From assembly GCA_900317505.1 (NCBI GenBank), contig ONHB01000007.1:29120-93119 (forward strand): 64,000 bases of DNA, in the 5' to 3' direction. The notes beneath the pieces are model-generated. The model did no database searches, had not been told where the DNA came from, and saw nothing but the letters and a program-made list of their open reading frames with translations. The translations under genes were made by a program, and so were the position numbers. How positions within the stretch are numbered: the stretch's first letter is position 1; the number at the start of each line of letters is the position of its first letter. Source of the DNA: an uncultured Lachnospiraceae bacterium. GTDB lineage: Bacteria > Bacillota > Clostridia > Lachnospirales > Lachnospiraceae. This document shows positions 16,792 through 25,992 of this stretch, piece by piece.

Positions 16792-17793
16792 ATGGCAGTA
16801 AAAGTAGCAATTAATGGTTTTGGCCGTATTGGTCGTCTTGCATTCAGACAGATGTTTGGTGCAGAAGGTTATGAAGTAGTAGCAATCAATGATTTAACAT
16901 CACCTAAGATGTTAGCTCACCTTCTGAAATATGACTCTTCACAGGGTAAATATGCTAAAGCTGATACAGTAGTAGCTGGCGAAGATTCTATCACAGTTGA
17001 TGGAAAAACATTAAAAATCTACAAAGAGCCCGATGCAAACAACTGTCCTTGGGGAGAACTTGGAGTAGACGTTGTTCTTGAATGTTCAGGTTTCTATACA
17101 TCTAAAGAAAAAGCACAGGCTCATATCAATGCTGGTGCTAAGAAAGTTGTTATCTCTGCTCCTGCAGGAAATGACCTTCCTACAATCGTTTACAATGTAA
17201 ACCACACAACATTAAAACCTGAAGATAAAATTATCTCAGCTGCATCTTGTACAACAAACTGCTTAGCTCCTATGGCTAAAGCATTAAATGACTTAGCAGG
17301 TATCAAATCTGGTATCATGAGCACAATTCATGCTTACACAGGTGATCAGATGATCCTTGACGGACCTCAGAGAAAAGGTGATTTAAGAAGATCTCGTGCA
17401 GGTGCTGTTAATATCGTTCCTAACTCAACAGGTGCTGCAAAAGCTATCGGTTTAGTTATCCCTGAATTAAACGGCAAATTAATCGGTTCTGCACAGCGTG
17501 TTCCTACCCCTACAGGATCTACAACAATCTTAGTTGCTACAGTTGAAAAATCTGTAACAAAAGAAGAAATCAACGCAGCTATGAAAGCAGCTTCTACAGA
17601 ATCATTCGGTTACAACGAAGAAGAAATCGTTTCTTCAGATATCGTTGGATCAACATATGGTTCAATCTTCGATGCAACACAGACAATGGTTGGCGAAGAC
17701 AACTTAGTACAGGTTGTTTCTTGGTATGACAACGAGAACAGCTACACATCTCAGATGGTTCGTACAATCAAATACTTTGCTGAATTAGCATAA
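16792..17793 (+). CDS. gap: Glyceraldehyde-3-phosphate dehydrogenase, type I
   Basis: GAPDH oxidises glyceraldehyde 3-phosphate to 1,3-bisphosphoglycerate with NAD+ and phosphate. The 333-residue protein has the Rossmann start [14 protein letters not shown], the catalytic SCTTNCLAP with the active Cys, the HAYTGDQ loop and [13 protein letters not shown]. The codon choice is narrow (mostly gca, aca, gta, aaa), unlike its neighbours, which fits very high expression. It begins the gap-pgk-tpiA block, and a terminator-like hairpin follows it before pgk. Confidence 0.99.
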   Translation: MAVKVAINGFGRIGRLAFRQMFGAEGYEVVAINDLTSPKMLAHLLKYDSSQGKYAKADTVVAGEDSITVDGKTLKIYKEPDANNCPWGELGVDVVLECSGFYTSKEKAQAHINAGAKKVVISAPAGNDLPTIVYNVNHTTLKPEDKIISAASCTTNCLAPMAKALNDLAGIKSGIMSTIHAYTGDQMILDGPQRKGDLRRSRAGAVNIVPNSTGAAKAIGLVIPELNGKLIGSAQRVPTPTGSTTILVATVEKSVTKEEINAAMKAASTESFGYNEEEIVSSDIVGSTYGSIFDATQTMVGEDNLVQVVSWYDNENSYTSQMVRTIKYFAELA

Positions 17794-17824
17794 TTTGATC
17801 TGAACCAACTTAGGTAAAGACCTT

Positions 17825-17859
17825 AAAGGGTCCGGTCTTTTGGACCGGATCCTTTTTTT
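17825..17859 (+). terminator. Terminator or attenuator between gap and pgk
   Basis: AAAGGGTCCGGTC (17825-17837) pairs with GACCGGATCCTTT (17843-17855; one G-U pair) and the sequence continues as a T-tract to 17859. The pgk SD (AAGGAGG, 17870-17876) lies 10 nt further. It probably ends part of the gap transcript, setting gap above pgk. Confidence 0.85.
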
Positions 17860-17884
17860 AAAATCATATAAGGAGGCATTACAA

Positions 17885-19117
17885 ATGTCATTAAACAAAA
17901 AATCAGTTGATGATATCAACGTAAAAGGCAAACGCGTACTGGTAAGATGTGACTTCAACGTTCCGTTAAAAGATGGTGTGATCACAGACGAAACACGTAT
18001 CAACGCAGCTCTTCCCACAATCGAAAAATTAATCAAAGACGGTGGTAAAGTTATCCTTTGCTCACATCTTGGAAAAGTTAAAAACGGCCCCAACGAAGGC
18101 GAATCTTTAGCTCCTGTAGCAAAGAGATTATCAGAAAAATTAGGCAAGGAAGTTACATTCGTTGCTGATTACAATGTAACAGGCGAAGCTGCTACAAAGG
18201 CAGTAGAAGCTATGAAAGAAGGAGATGTTGTATTACTTCAGAATACACGTTTCCGTGGCAAAGAAGAGACCAAACCTACAGAGGCAGGCGAAGCATTTGC
18301 AAAAGAGTTAGCTGATCTTGCTGATGTATATGTATGCGACGCATTTGGTTCTGCTCACAGAGCACATGCTTCTGTAGCTGTAGTTACCAAATACATCACC
18401 GCAAAGGGTGGAGAGAACGCAGTTGGATACTTAATGCAGAAAGAAATCGATTTCTTAGGAAATGCAGTTGAGAATCCGGTTCGTCCTTTCGTAGCTATCC
18501 TTGGTGGTGCTAAAGTTGCTGACAAATTAAACGTTATCAACAACTTACTTGAGAAATGTGATACCCTGATCATCGGTGGTGGTATGGCATTCACATTCTT
18601 AAAAGCACAGGGATATGAAATCGGTAACTCATTAGTTGATGATGAGAAACTGGATTACTGTAAAGAAATGATGGCTAAGGCTGAGAAATTAGGAAAGAAA
18701 TTATTACTTCCTGTAGATACAGCAGTAGCTGATGGTTTCCCGAACCCGATCGATGCTGAGATCGAAGTTGAATATGTAGATTCTTCAAAGATCCCTGCTG
18801 ACAAAGAAGGTCTTGATATCGGACCTAAGACACAGGAATTATTCGCAAAAGCTGCAAAAGAAGCTAAGACAGTTGTTTGGAACGGACCGATGGGTGTATT
18901 CGAAAACCCGACACTTGCAAAAGGTACAATCGCTGTAGCAAAAGCTTTAGCTGAAACAGATGCAACAACTATCATCGGTGGTGGTGACTCTGCAGCAGCT
19001 TGCAACCAGTTAGGTTTTGCAGACAAGATGAGCCATATCTCTACAGGTGGTGGAGCTTCTCTGGAATTCTTAGAGGGAAAAGCACTTCCCGGTGTTGTAG
19101 CAGCAGATGACAAGTAA
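17885..19117 (+). CDS. pgk: Phosphoglycerate kinase
   Basis: PGK transfers phosphate from 1,3-bisphosphoglycerate to ADP. The 410-residue protein has [12 protein letters not shown], the CSHLGKVK and NTRFRGKEE substrate loops, [15 protein letters not shown], the GGAKVADK nucleotide region and GGGDSAAA near the C-terminus. ATG 17885 follows AAGGAGG by 8 nt; a longer frame from 17840 begins within the hairpin and is rejected. It shares the highly biased codon use of gap and tpiA. A short palindromic hairpin lies between it and tpiA. Confidence 0.99.
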   Translation: MSLNKKSVDDINVKGKRVLVRCDFNVPLKDGVITDETRINAALPTIEKLIKDGGKVILCSHLGKVKNGPNEGESLAPVAKRLSEKLGKEVTFVADYNVTGEAATKAVEAMKEGDVVLLQNTRFRGKEETKPTEAGEAFAKELADLADVYVCDAFGSAHRAHASVAVVTKYITAKGGENAVGYLMQKEIDFLGNAVENPVRPFVAILGGAKVADKLNVINNLLEKCDTLIIGGGMAFTFLKAQGYEIGNSLVDDEKLDYCKEMMAKAEKLGKKLLLPVDTAVADGFPNPIDAEIEVEYVDSSKIPADKEGLDIGPKTQELFAKAAKEAKTVVWNGPMGVFENPTLAKGTIAVAKALAETDATTIIGGGDSAAACNQLGFADKMSHISTGGGASLEFLEGKALPGVVAADDK

Positions 19118-19123
19118 GCGTTA

Positions 19124-19151
19124 GAGTTGTGAGAGCGAAGCGAAACAACTC
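19124..19151 (+). other. Palindromic element between pgk and tpiA
   Basis: GAGTTGT (19124-19130) pairs with ACAACTC (19145-19151) around a purine-rich loop containing GAGCGAAGCG. No U-tract follows, so it is not a classical terminator. It may be an mRNA-stabilising or processing hairpin, or a REP-like repeat; no second copy was noticed in the window. Confidence 0.5.
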
Positions 19152-19198
19152 GTATCGCGTCGAATAGATATATCTTAAATATTAAGGAGATTTTTATA

Positions 19199-19945
19199 AT
19201 GGCTAGAAGAAGAATTATTGCCGGAAACTGGAAAATGAACATGACACCCAGCCAGGCAGTTGAATTAGTTGCAACTTTAAAAGACTTAGTAGTTAATCCT
19301 GACGTTGATGTTGTTTATTGCGTACCTGCAATCGACATCGTTCCTGTTGCAGAAGCAATCAAAGGATCCAACGTAGCACTTGGTGCAGAAAACTTCTACA
19401 TCGAAGATAAGGGTGCTTTCACAGGTGAAATTTCAGCTCCCATGCTGAAAGATGCTGGTGTTAAATACATCATCATCGGACATTCTGAGAGAAGAGATAT
19501 CTTTGGTGAAAACGATATCTTAATCAACCAGAAAGTTAAAAAAGCATTTGCTGCAGGTCTTTCTCCCATCCTTTGCTGTGGTGAGTCACTTGCTCTTCGT
19601 AAAGCAGGTACTTATACAGAGTGGATCAAGAGACAGATCACATGGGATCTGGATGGCGTAACAGCTGATCAGGTTAAAGAATTAGTTATTGCTTATGAAC
19701 CCATCTGGGCTATCGGAACCGGTGAAACAGCTACAGCTGATCAGGCTGAAGAAGTTTGCAAGATGATCCGTGAGACAATTGCTGATCTGTATGATGAAGC
19801 AACAGCAGAAGCTGTTCGCATCCAGTACGGCGGATCTATGAACGCTGGTAATGCAGCTGAATTATTAGCTAAACCCAATATCGATGGTGGCTTAATCGGT
19901 GGTGCTGCATTAAAACCTGACTTCGGAAAGATCGTTAATGCATAA
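19199..19945 (+). CDS. tpiA: Triosephosphate isomerase
   Basis: TPI interconverts dihydroxyacetone phosphate and glyceraldehyde 3-phosphate. The 248-residue barrel has GNWKMN, the catalytic His in IIGHSERRD, the catalytic Glu in [11 protein letters not shown] and the phosphate loops YGGSMNAGN and [12 protein letters not shown] 19199 follows AAGGAGA. It closes the gap-pgk-tpiA block, shares its codon bias, and ends at a strong bidirectional terminator. Confidence 0.99.
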   Translation: MARRRIIAGNWKMNMTPSQAVELVATLKDLVVNPDVDVVYCVPAIDIVPVAEAIKGSNVALGAENFYIEDKGAFTGEISAPMLKDAGVKYIIIGHSERRDIFGENDILINQKVKKAFAAGLSPILCCGESLALRKAGTYTEWIKRQITWDLDGVTADQVKELVIAYEPIWAIGTGETATADQAEEVCKMIRETIADLYDEATAEAVRIQYGGSMNAGNAAELLAKPNIDGGLIGGAALKPDFGKIVNA

Positions 19946-19998
19946 TTCCATTTGAAACAGGATTGTCAGGTGTGATATGACCTGATAATGCATCAAAT

Positions 19999-20045
19999 AA
20001 AAAAGAGGATTGATGTACAATTTTGTATGATCAATCCTCTTTTTC
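19999..20045. terminator. Bidirectional terminator after tpiA
   Basis: AAAAAGAGGATTGAT pairs with GATCAATCCTCTTTTT across a 14-nt loop, flanked by A and T tracts. It separates tpiA (+) from the CDF transporter (-). Confidence 0.88.
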
Positions 20046-20155
20046 TTATTTATAATTATTTATCGTATTCTTTTTATTTAATATGGTATATGCAATGTGA
20101 TTTCTTCTTTGCGTTTTTCATTACCACCAGATATAAATAAATCCGGTTCTGATAA

Positions 20156-21322
20156 TCAGAGTGTTCCTTTGTCTATACTGATAACTCCGTGCATATCCCC
20201 ATCCAGGCGGGATATTTTTTTATTGATATAATTCAAAACAAACTCATCCGTATATTTATAGTCGAAGGGAAGCAGAATATCAAAAATGACATTGGTATGC
20301 GTAGGTCCTTTGACAACGCGGAAATCATGAAAAGAAATTTCCGGATCCAGATCTGCGATGATCTGGATGATTTTTTCTTTGAGCTCATCGGTGTATGGAT
20401 CATTGACTAAAATGGGATCCATATGGATCACGGCCTGACAGCTGCATTTAGAAGAAATTTCATGTTCAATCCGGTCAATCAGATCATGAATTTCCATGAT
20501 ATTGCCATTGGAATCGACTTCGGCATGGAGAGATACCATGACGCGGCCCGGACCATAATCATGTACGATCAGATCATGTATGCCGAGAATTTCTTCATGC
20601 GCCATGACTAAATCTTTTATCTGCTCGACAAATTCCGGTTTGGGAGGCTGGCCAAGAAGCGGAGAAATGGTTTCTTTGGCAGCGTTGCAGCCGGAATACA
20701 AAATGAACAGGCCGACCAGTACACCGCAGTACGCATCGACATTGAGCCCGGTAAACTGAAAGACCAGCGTAGAGATCAGTACGACAGAGGTTGCGACAGT
20801 GTCACTTAAGGAATCTGTAGCTGTGGCTGACATGACGACCGATTCGATTTTTTTACCGATCGCACGATTATAAAAAAACATATATATCTTGACCAGAATG
20901 GAAATGACCAAAATGACAATGGCAATCAGATCACAGGAGAGTGCCTGCGGGTGCATAATCTTGTCAATAGAGCTTTTGATCAGTTCAAAGCCCATAAATA
21001 CGATGGCTATGGATATCAGCAGACCTGCAATATATTCCACACGGCCGTGTCCATAGGGATGATCTTTGTCCGGTTTTTGCTCCGATATCTTAAATCCGAT
21101 CAGTGTGATAGCAGATGAAGCGGCATCGGAAAGGTTGTTTAATGCATCGGCAATAATGGCAATGGAATTGCTTAATAGACCGGCTGATAATTTTCCGATA
21201 AAAAGGCATATATTCAAAAAGATGCCAAAACCGCCGCACAGCTTTCCGTAGGCGGACCGTACAGCAGGATTGCTGTAGTCTGTATGGTCTTTGATAAATA
21301 GTTTACTAAGGATTTTGATCAT
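20156..21322 (-). CDS. Cation diffusion facilitator (CDF) transporter, probably manganese-type
   Basis: CDF proteins export divalent metals in exchange for protons. The 388-residue product has six membrane helices and a long C-terminal cytoplasmic part with two regulatory-domain-like segments. The transport-site residues read N62-x3-D66 in helix 2 (NNLSD) and D170-x3-D174 in helix 5 (DSLSD). The zinc exporter YiiP has D-x3-D and H-x3-D there, whereas an N-D-D-D set is known from manganese exporters such as pneumococcal MntE. ATG 21322 follows GGGGAA by 7 nt; a TTG five codons upstream has no SD. It sits inside the glycolytic block on the opposite strand. Confidence 0.9.
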   Translation of the reverse strand: MIKILSKLFIKDHTDYSNPAVRSAYGKLCGGFGIFLNICLFIGKLSAGLLSNSIAIIADALNNLSDAASSAITLIGFKISEQKPDKDHPYGHGRVEYIAGLLISIAIVFMGFELIKSSIDKIMHPQALSCDLIAIVILVISILVKIYMFFYNRAIGKKIESVVMSATATDSLSDTVATSVVLISTLVFQFTGLNVDAYCGVLVGLFILYSGCNAAKETISPLLGQPPKPEFVEQIKDLVMAHEEILGIHDLIVHDYGPGRVMVSLHAEVDSNGNIMEIHDLIDRIEHEISSKCSCQAVIHMDPILVNDPYTDELKEKIIQIIADLDPEISFHDFRVVKGPTHTNVIFDILLPFDYKYTDEFVLNYINKKISRLDGDMHGVISIDKGTL

Positions 21323-21638
21323 GTTGTGATTCCCCAATCATAAATAGGTGCATATATAAAATAGATGCAAATTTTCTCTATTTTATCCTTTTGCCTGAAA
21401 GGATGCAATAGCCTTCAATTCCTAACTTTTCTCGCATTTATCTAATCTTTATCGGTAAAATCTAACCGGGATAATATTCAACTAACCAAGGAAAATCAGA
21501 TTATGGCAGATTTATATAAAAGAGAATCATTTTATGGAATATTTTTATCAGCTAAAACATTGCCAGAAACAGGCCAAAAGAGTATAATGTCTGTAGAATC
21601 GTGAAACGACTATATTATAATAAAAGGAGATAAATAAG
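21323..21638. other. Divergent intergenic region, CDF transporter / gpmI
   Basis: AT-rich, with no coding frame I trust. It holds the gpmI promoter at 21560-21588 (separate entry). No riboswitch fold is recognised toward the CDF gene. Confidence 0.5.
21560..21588 (+). promoter_or_regulatory. gpmI promoter
   Basis: TTGCCA (21560-21565), 17 bp, TATAAT (21583-21588); about 45 nt of leader to the AAGGAGA SD and ATG. Confidence 0.8.
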
Positions 21639-23210
21639 ATGAGTAAAGGACCTACCGTATTATTGATTTTAGACGGATATGGATTAAACGACAAAACAGA
21701 AGGCAATGCCGTTGCACTTGCAAAGACTCCTGTTATGGATCGTATGATGAAGGAGTATCCTTTTGTAAAAGGTTATGCTTCCGGTATGGCAGTTGGTCTT
21801 CCGGACGGACAGATGGGCAACTCTGAGGTTGGACATCTCAACATGGGTGCCGGACGTATTGTATATCAGGAATTAACACGTATTACCAAAGAAATCCAGG
21901 ATGGTACATTCTTTACCAATCCTGCACTTGTAGCAGCAGTAGAAAACTGCAAGAAAAACAATTCTGCACTGCATGCTTTCGGACTGATTTCCGATGGTGG
22001 TGTACACAGCCACCTGACACACTTATATGGCTTACTGGAAATGGCCAAGAAAAACAATCTGGAAAAGGTATATGTACACTGCTTCTTAGACGGTCGTGAT
22101 ACACCTCCGGCATCAGGTAAAGATTTTGTGACACAGCTGGAAGCTAAGATGGCTGAGCTTGGTGTTGGTGAAGTTGCATCTGTTTCAGGCCGTTACTACG
22201 CAATGGACCGAGACAACAACTATGACCGTGTACAGTTAGCATATGATGCCATGACAAAGGGCGAGGGTCTTACAGCAGAGAGCGCAACAGCTGCTATTCA
22301 GGAATCATATGACCGCAACGAGACAGATGAATTTGTAAAGCCTACCGTTGTATTAAAAGATGGCAAGCCGGTAGCTACAATCCAGGATGGAGACAGTGTT
22401 GTATTTATCAACTTCCGTCCGGACCGTGCAAGAGAGATTACCAGATGCTTCTGCTGTGAGGATGATTTCTTTGCAGACAAAGCATTCAACCGTGATAAAA
22501 AGCTGGATCTGTACTATGTATGCTTCACAGAGTATGATCCTACCATCCCCAATAAGGATGTTGCTTTCCACAAGGTAGCAGTTACCAATACCTTTGGCGA
22601 ATGGCTTGCAGCAAACGGCATGAGACAGGCCCGTATTGCTGAAACTGAAAAATATGCACATGTTACATTCTTCTTCAACGGTGGTGTGGAAGAGCCCAAT
22701 AAAGGAGAGGACAGGATCCTTGTTAATTCTCCCAAATATGTTGCTACCTATGATTTAAAGCCCCGTATGAGCGCTTATACTGTATGTGATAAGTTAAGTG
22801 AAGCTATCACAGCAAAAGATGAAAACGGTGATGCATATTATGATGTGATCATCTGCAACTTCGCTAACCCTGATATGGTTGGACATACCGGTGTTGTAAA
22901 CGCTGCCATCAAAGCAATCGAAGTTATCGATGAATGTCTTGGCGAGCTTGAAACTCTGATCAAACAGGCCGGTGGCGTGATGTTTGTCTGCGCTGACCAT
23001 GGTAATGCAGAACAGCTCATTGATTATGAAACAGGAGCACCGTTTACTGCACATACAACCAATCCGGTACCGTTTATTTTAGTAAACGCAGATCCTTCCT
23101 ACAAGCTTCGTGAGGGCGGATGTCTGGCAGATATCGTTCCGACTCTGATCGAACTGATGGGAAAAGAGCAGCCGGTTGAAATGACAGGCAAATCTTTATT
23201 GGTAAAATAA
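21639..23210 (+). CDS. gpmI: 2,3-bisphosphoglycerate-independent phosphoglycerate mutase
   Basis: GpmI interconverts 3- and 2-phosphoglycerate with two Mn2+ ions through a phosphoserine intermediate. In spore formers the enzyme is tightly Mn and pH dependent. The 523-residue protein shows LLILDGYGLN, the catalytic Ser in GNSEVGHLNMGAGR, the HSHLTHLYGLL loop, CFLDGRDTPP, FRPDRAREI, NPDMVGHTG and CADHGNAEQ. It has its own promoter and ends in a terminator that doubles as the yitT leader. The two Mn exporters in this window (CDF, MntP) make its Mn dependence a notable link, though that is inference. Confidence 0.98.
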   Translation: MSKGPTVLLILDGYGLNDKTEGNAVALAKTPVMDRMMKEYPFVKGYASGMAVGLPDGQMGNSEVGHLNMGAGRIVYQELTRITKEIQDGTFFTNPALVAAVENCKKNNSALHAFGLISDGGVHSHLTHLYGLLEMAKKNNLEKVYVHCFLDGRDTPPASGKDFVTQLEAKMAELGVGEVASVSGRYYAMDRDNNYDRVQLAYDAMTKGEGLTAESATAAIQESYDRNETDEFVKPTVVLKDGKPVATIQDGDSVVFINFRPDRAREITRCFCCEDDFFADKAFNRDKKLDLYYVCFTEYDPTIPNKDVAFHKVAVTNTFGEWLAANGMRQARIAETEKYAHVTFFFNGGVEEPNKGEDRILVNSPKYVATYDLKPRMSAYTVCDKLSEAITAKDENGDAYYDVIICNFANPDMVGHTGVVNAAIKAIEVIDECLGELETLIKQAGGVMFVCADHGNAEQLIDYETGAPFTAHTTNPVPFILVNADPSYKLREGGCLADIVPTLIELMGKEQPVEMTGKSLLVK

Positions 23211-23242
23211 GGATAGAGACAGAAAGCTCTGTATAAAAAAGC

Positions 23243-23278
23243 AAAAAGCCTCCATGCTATATGCATAGGAGGCTTTTC
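23243..23278 (+). terminator. Terminator whose 3' arm carries the yitT Shine-Dalgarno
   Basis: AAAAAGCCTCCATGC pairs with GCAT-A-GGAGGCTTTT around a TATAT loop, with one bulged A. The 3' arm contains AGGAGG (23267-23272), which is also a perfect SD 8 nt before the yitT ATG at 23281. Terminator and ribosome-binding site therefore exclude each other. Confidence 0.85.
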
Positions 23279-23280
23279 TT

Positions 23281-24117
23281 ATGAAAAAATGTTTGGTCAT
23301 TACTGTTTTTTCTGTTTTATATGCTACGGCGATTGCACTTTTGCTGGATCCCAATTCACTGGCACCGGGTGGTGTGACCGGTATTTCTATTTTACTGGAC
23401 CGTCTGACACCGATTCCGACAGGAACCTGGGTGTTTTTATTAAATATACCGCTTCTTTTTGTCGCATGGAAGAAATTCGGTGTGCATTTTTTGATGTGGA
23501 CGGTGTATTCGCTGACCGTTATTTCGGTATCCACCAATCTGTTAAGGCTGTTGCCGCCCCTGACGGATGATCCGCTGGCAGCTACACTTCTGGGTGCTGT
23601 TTTGAGTGGTGTCAGTTTAGGTTTCATTATGCGGATGAGGGCAACTACCGGTGGGATGGATATTGTAGTACGGCTTTTGCGAAAGAAGTATCCGCATCTA
23701 AAGACCGGCAGTCTCTATCTGATCGTGGACAGCTTTATCATACTGGCGGCCATTCTGGTGTTCCATAGCATCGAAAACGGTGTTTATGCCGGTGTCGCCG
23801 TATTTGTTACTTCCTATATTATTGATCTTGTTTTATATGGAAAAGACGAGGCATGCCTGTTTTTTATTGTGACCAATTATTCGGCGCAGGTTGCCGGAAA
23901 GCTGATGGAAAATCTGCATGTCGGTGTAACTTATCTGCACGGAACCGGAGCCTATGAAAAAAAGGAAAAGCAGATTCTGCTTTGTGCTACCAGAAAAATA
24001 CAGGCGCCAAAGCTTGAGCAGATTGTAAAAGAAACGGATTCGGATGCGTTTCTGATCGTGACAAGCGCAAACGAAATTTATGGGGAAGGCTATAAACGGT
24101 ACGAGGAGTTAGAATAA
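23281..24117 (+). CDS. YitT family membrane protein (DUF161/DUF2179)
   Basis: A 278-residue protein of the YitT family: five to six N-terminal membrane helices with the N-terminal LDPNSLAPGGVTGIS motif and TTGGMDIV, and a C-terminal soluble DUF2179 domain. The molecular function of YitT proteins is not established. The ATG lies directly after the gpmI terminator hairpin, whose 3' arm supplies the SD. No separate promoter is visible between gpmI and this gene, so expression may depend on read-through. Confidence 0.9.
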   Translation: MKKCLVITVFSVLYATAIALLLDPNSLAPGGVTGISILLDRLTPIPTGTWVFLLNIPLLFVAWKKFGVHFLMWTVYSLTVISVSTNLLRLLPPLTDDPLAATLLGAVLSGVSLGFIMRMRATTGGMDIVVRLLRKKYPHLKTGSLYLIVDSFIILAAILVFHSIENGVYAGVAVFVTSYIIDLVLYGKDEACLFFIVTNYSAQVAGKLMENLHVGVTYLHGTGAYEKKEKQILLCATRKIQAPKLEQIVKETDSDAFLIVTSANEIYGEGYKRYEELE

Positions 24118-24147
24118 AGCTTCCATAATATAAAAGAAAAAATCATG

Positions 24148-24184
24148 GGTGTCAAGCAAAAAGACTTGACACCTTCTTTTTTTT
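24148..24184 (+). terminator. Terminator after yitT overlapping the next promoter
   Basis: GGTGTCAAG (24148-24156) pairs with CTTGACACC (24165-24173) around an 8-nt loop, followed by TTCTTTTTTTT. The 3' arm holds the TTGACA of the ylxM-ffh promoter. Confidence 0.9.
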
Positions 24185-24194
24185 CGTGTATGAT
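24166..24194 (+). promoter_or_regulatory. ylxM-ffh operon promoter inside the terminator
   Basis: TTGACA (24166-24171), 17 bp containing the terminator T-tract, TATGAT (24189-24194). The -35 is part of the terminator 3' arm. Confidence 0.78.
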
Positions 24195-24224
24195 GCAATA
24201 GGTGTTAAAGAAAAGGTGAATGCT

Positions 24225-24563
24225 ATGGAAAAAATCGTAGAACAAAATTTACTTTTTGATTTTTACGGTGAGCTCTTAACGGATCATCAGAAAAGTGTAT
24301 ATCAGGATGCCGTTTTCAATGACATGTCATTATCTGAGGTGGCCGATTGTTATGGTATCAGCAGACAGGGCGCTTTTGATCTGTTAAAAAGATGTGACAG
24401 GATCATGCAGGGTTATGAGACAAAGCTTCATCTGATCGAACGGTTTTCCAACGCTAAGAACAGACTGCATGAGATACAGCAGCTGTTAGAGGATACCTCA
24501 TCTCTTTCGGAAAACAAACAGAAAGCATCTGATCTGATAGCAGAAATCATAGAGGAGCTATAG
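24225..24563 (+). CDS. ylxM: YlxM/UPF0122 family DNA-binding protein of the SRP operon
   Basis: YlxM is a small helix-turn-helix protein encoded before ffh in Firmicutes and thought to act with the signal recognition particle. The 112-residue product has the typical YGELLTDHQKSVYQDAVFND start and the sigma-70 region 4-like helix-turn-helix SLSEVADCYGISRQGAFDLLKR. ATG 24225 follows AAAAGGTG; an upstream in-frame ATG at 24189 would lie in the promoter. The ffh ATG is 3 nt after its stop. Confidence 0.93.
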   Translation: MEKIVEQNLLFDFYGELLTDHQKSVYQDAVFNDMSLSEVADCYGISRQGAFDLLKRCDRIMQGYETKLHLIERFSNAKNRLHEIQQLLEDTSSLSENKQKASDLIAEIIEEL

Positions 24564-24566
24564 TGC

Positions 24567-25940
24567 ATGGCATTTGAAAGCTTAACAGACAAATTGCAAA
24601 ATGTCTTCAAAAACTTAAGAAGCAAGGGCCGACTGACAGAGGATGATGTAAAGAGCGCCTGCAAAGAAGTCAAAATGGCACTTTTAGAGGCCGATGTCAA
24701 CTTCAAAGTCGTAAAGCAGTTTGTTAAGACCATAGAAGAGCGGGCCGTTGGCGCAGAGGTTTTAAACGGACTGAATCCCGGACAGATGGTCATCAAGATC
24801 GTCAACGAAGAGCTGATCAATCTGATGGGCTCAGAGGGTGCAGAGATCCAGTTCCAGCCCGGTAAAGCGATCACCGTCATCATGATGTGTGGTTTACAGG
24901 GTGCAGGTAAGACGACGACAACTGCCAAGCTTGCAGGTAAATTCAAATTAAAAGGTAAAAAATCACTGTTAGTAGCCTGTGACGTATACAGACCGGCCGC
25001 CATCAAGCAGTTGGAAGTAAACGGTGAAAAGATGGGCGTGGATGTATTTTCCATGGGAGAAAACCACAAGCCTGTTGATATCGCAAAGGCAGCCATGGAG
25101 CATGCCAAAAAGAATGGTTACAATGTTGTGATTTTGGATACAGCCGGACGTCTTCATATTGATGAGGACATGATGGCAGAATTGCAGGAGATCAAGTCCG
25201 TGATCGATGTACATCAGACCATTTTGGTCGTGGATGTGATGACCGGTCAGGATGCAGTCAATGTTGCCAAAGAATTCGATGACAAGATCGGCATTGATGG
25301 TGTGATCCTTACCAAGGTGGACGGCGATTCCAGAGGTGGTGCAGCTCTTTCTGTTAAGGCTGTTACCGGAAAGCCGATTTTATATGCCGGCATGGGTGAA
25401 AAGCTCGATGATCTGGAGCAGTTTTATCCGGACCGTATGGCCAACCGTATTCTTGGCATGGGTGATGTGCTGACCCTGATCGAAAAGGCACAGCAAAACA
25501 TCGATATCGATGAAGATAAAGAAAAAGAAATGGCTTCCCGCCTCAAAAAAGGCAAGATGGACTTCAATGACTATCTGGAAAGCATGAAGCAGATGCGCAA
25601 TATGGGCGGCATGGGAGCAATTCTTTCGATGATGGGTATGGGATCCCAGTTAGAGGGTGCGGTCGATGACAAGGAGCTTGCACGTACAGAGGCAATCGTT
25701 CTTTCCATGACACCTGCAGAAAGAGAAAATCCCAAATTATTAAATCCGAGCAGAAAACATCGTATTGCCAAGGGCGCAGGCGTGGATATTGCGGTTGTCA
25801 ACCGTTTTATCAAACAGTTTGAGCAGTCCCAGAAGATGATGAAGCAGATTCCCGGTATGATGGGTGGCAAAAAGGGCATGATGGGCGGTTTAGGCGGCAT
25901 GCTCGGTGGTAAAAAAGGTGGAATGAGATTTCCCTTTTAG
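24567..25940 (+). CDS. ffh: Signal recognition particle protein Ffh
   Basis: Ffh binds signal peptides and SRP RNA and delivers ribosomes to FtsY at the membrane. The 457-residue protein has the N domain, the GTPase G domain (GLQGAGKTTTTAKLA, DTAGRLHID, LTKVDGDSRGG) and a methionine-rich M domain ending in Met/Gly repeats. It is translated with ylxM and followed within 55 nt by rpsP, so targeting and ribosome assembly genes share one cluster. Confidence 0.99.
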   Translation: MAFESLTDKLQNVFKNLRSKGRLTEDDVKSACKEVKMALLEADVNFKVVKQFVKTIEERAVGAEVLNGLNPGQMVIKIVNEELINLMGSEGAEIQFQPGKAITVIMMCGLQGAGKTTTTAKLAGKFKLKGKKSLLVACDVYRPAAIKQLEVNGEKMGVDVFSMGENHKPVDIAKAAMEHAKKNGYNVVILDTAGRLHIDEDMMAELQEIKSVIDVHQTILVVDVMTGQDAVNVAKEFDDKIGIDGVILTKVDGDSRGGAALSVKAVTGKPILYAGMGEKLDDLEQFYPDRMANRILGMGDVLTLIEKAQQNIDIDEDKEKEMASRLKKGKMDFNDYLESMKQMRNMGGMGAILSMMGMGSQLEGAVDDKELARTEAIVLSMTPAERENPKLLNPSRKHRIAKGAGVDIAVVNRFIKQFEQSQKMMKQIPGMMGGKKGMMGGLGGMLGGKKGGMRFPF

Positions 25941-25992
25941 CGGAAACTTTTCATAAATAAATGTTTTTAAATTATTTCGGAGGTAAAAAGAA

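Noticed and set aside
24186..24224. Upstream start of ylxM
   Set aside because: The frame runs through the -10 element and lacks an SD; the internal ATG has both good position and conserved N-terminus.
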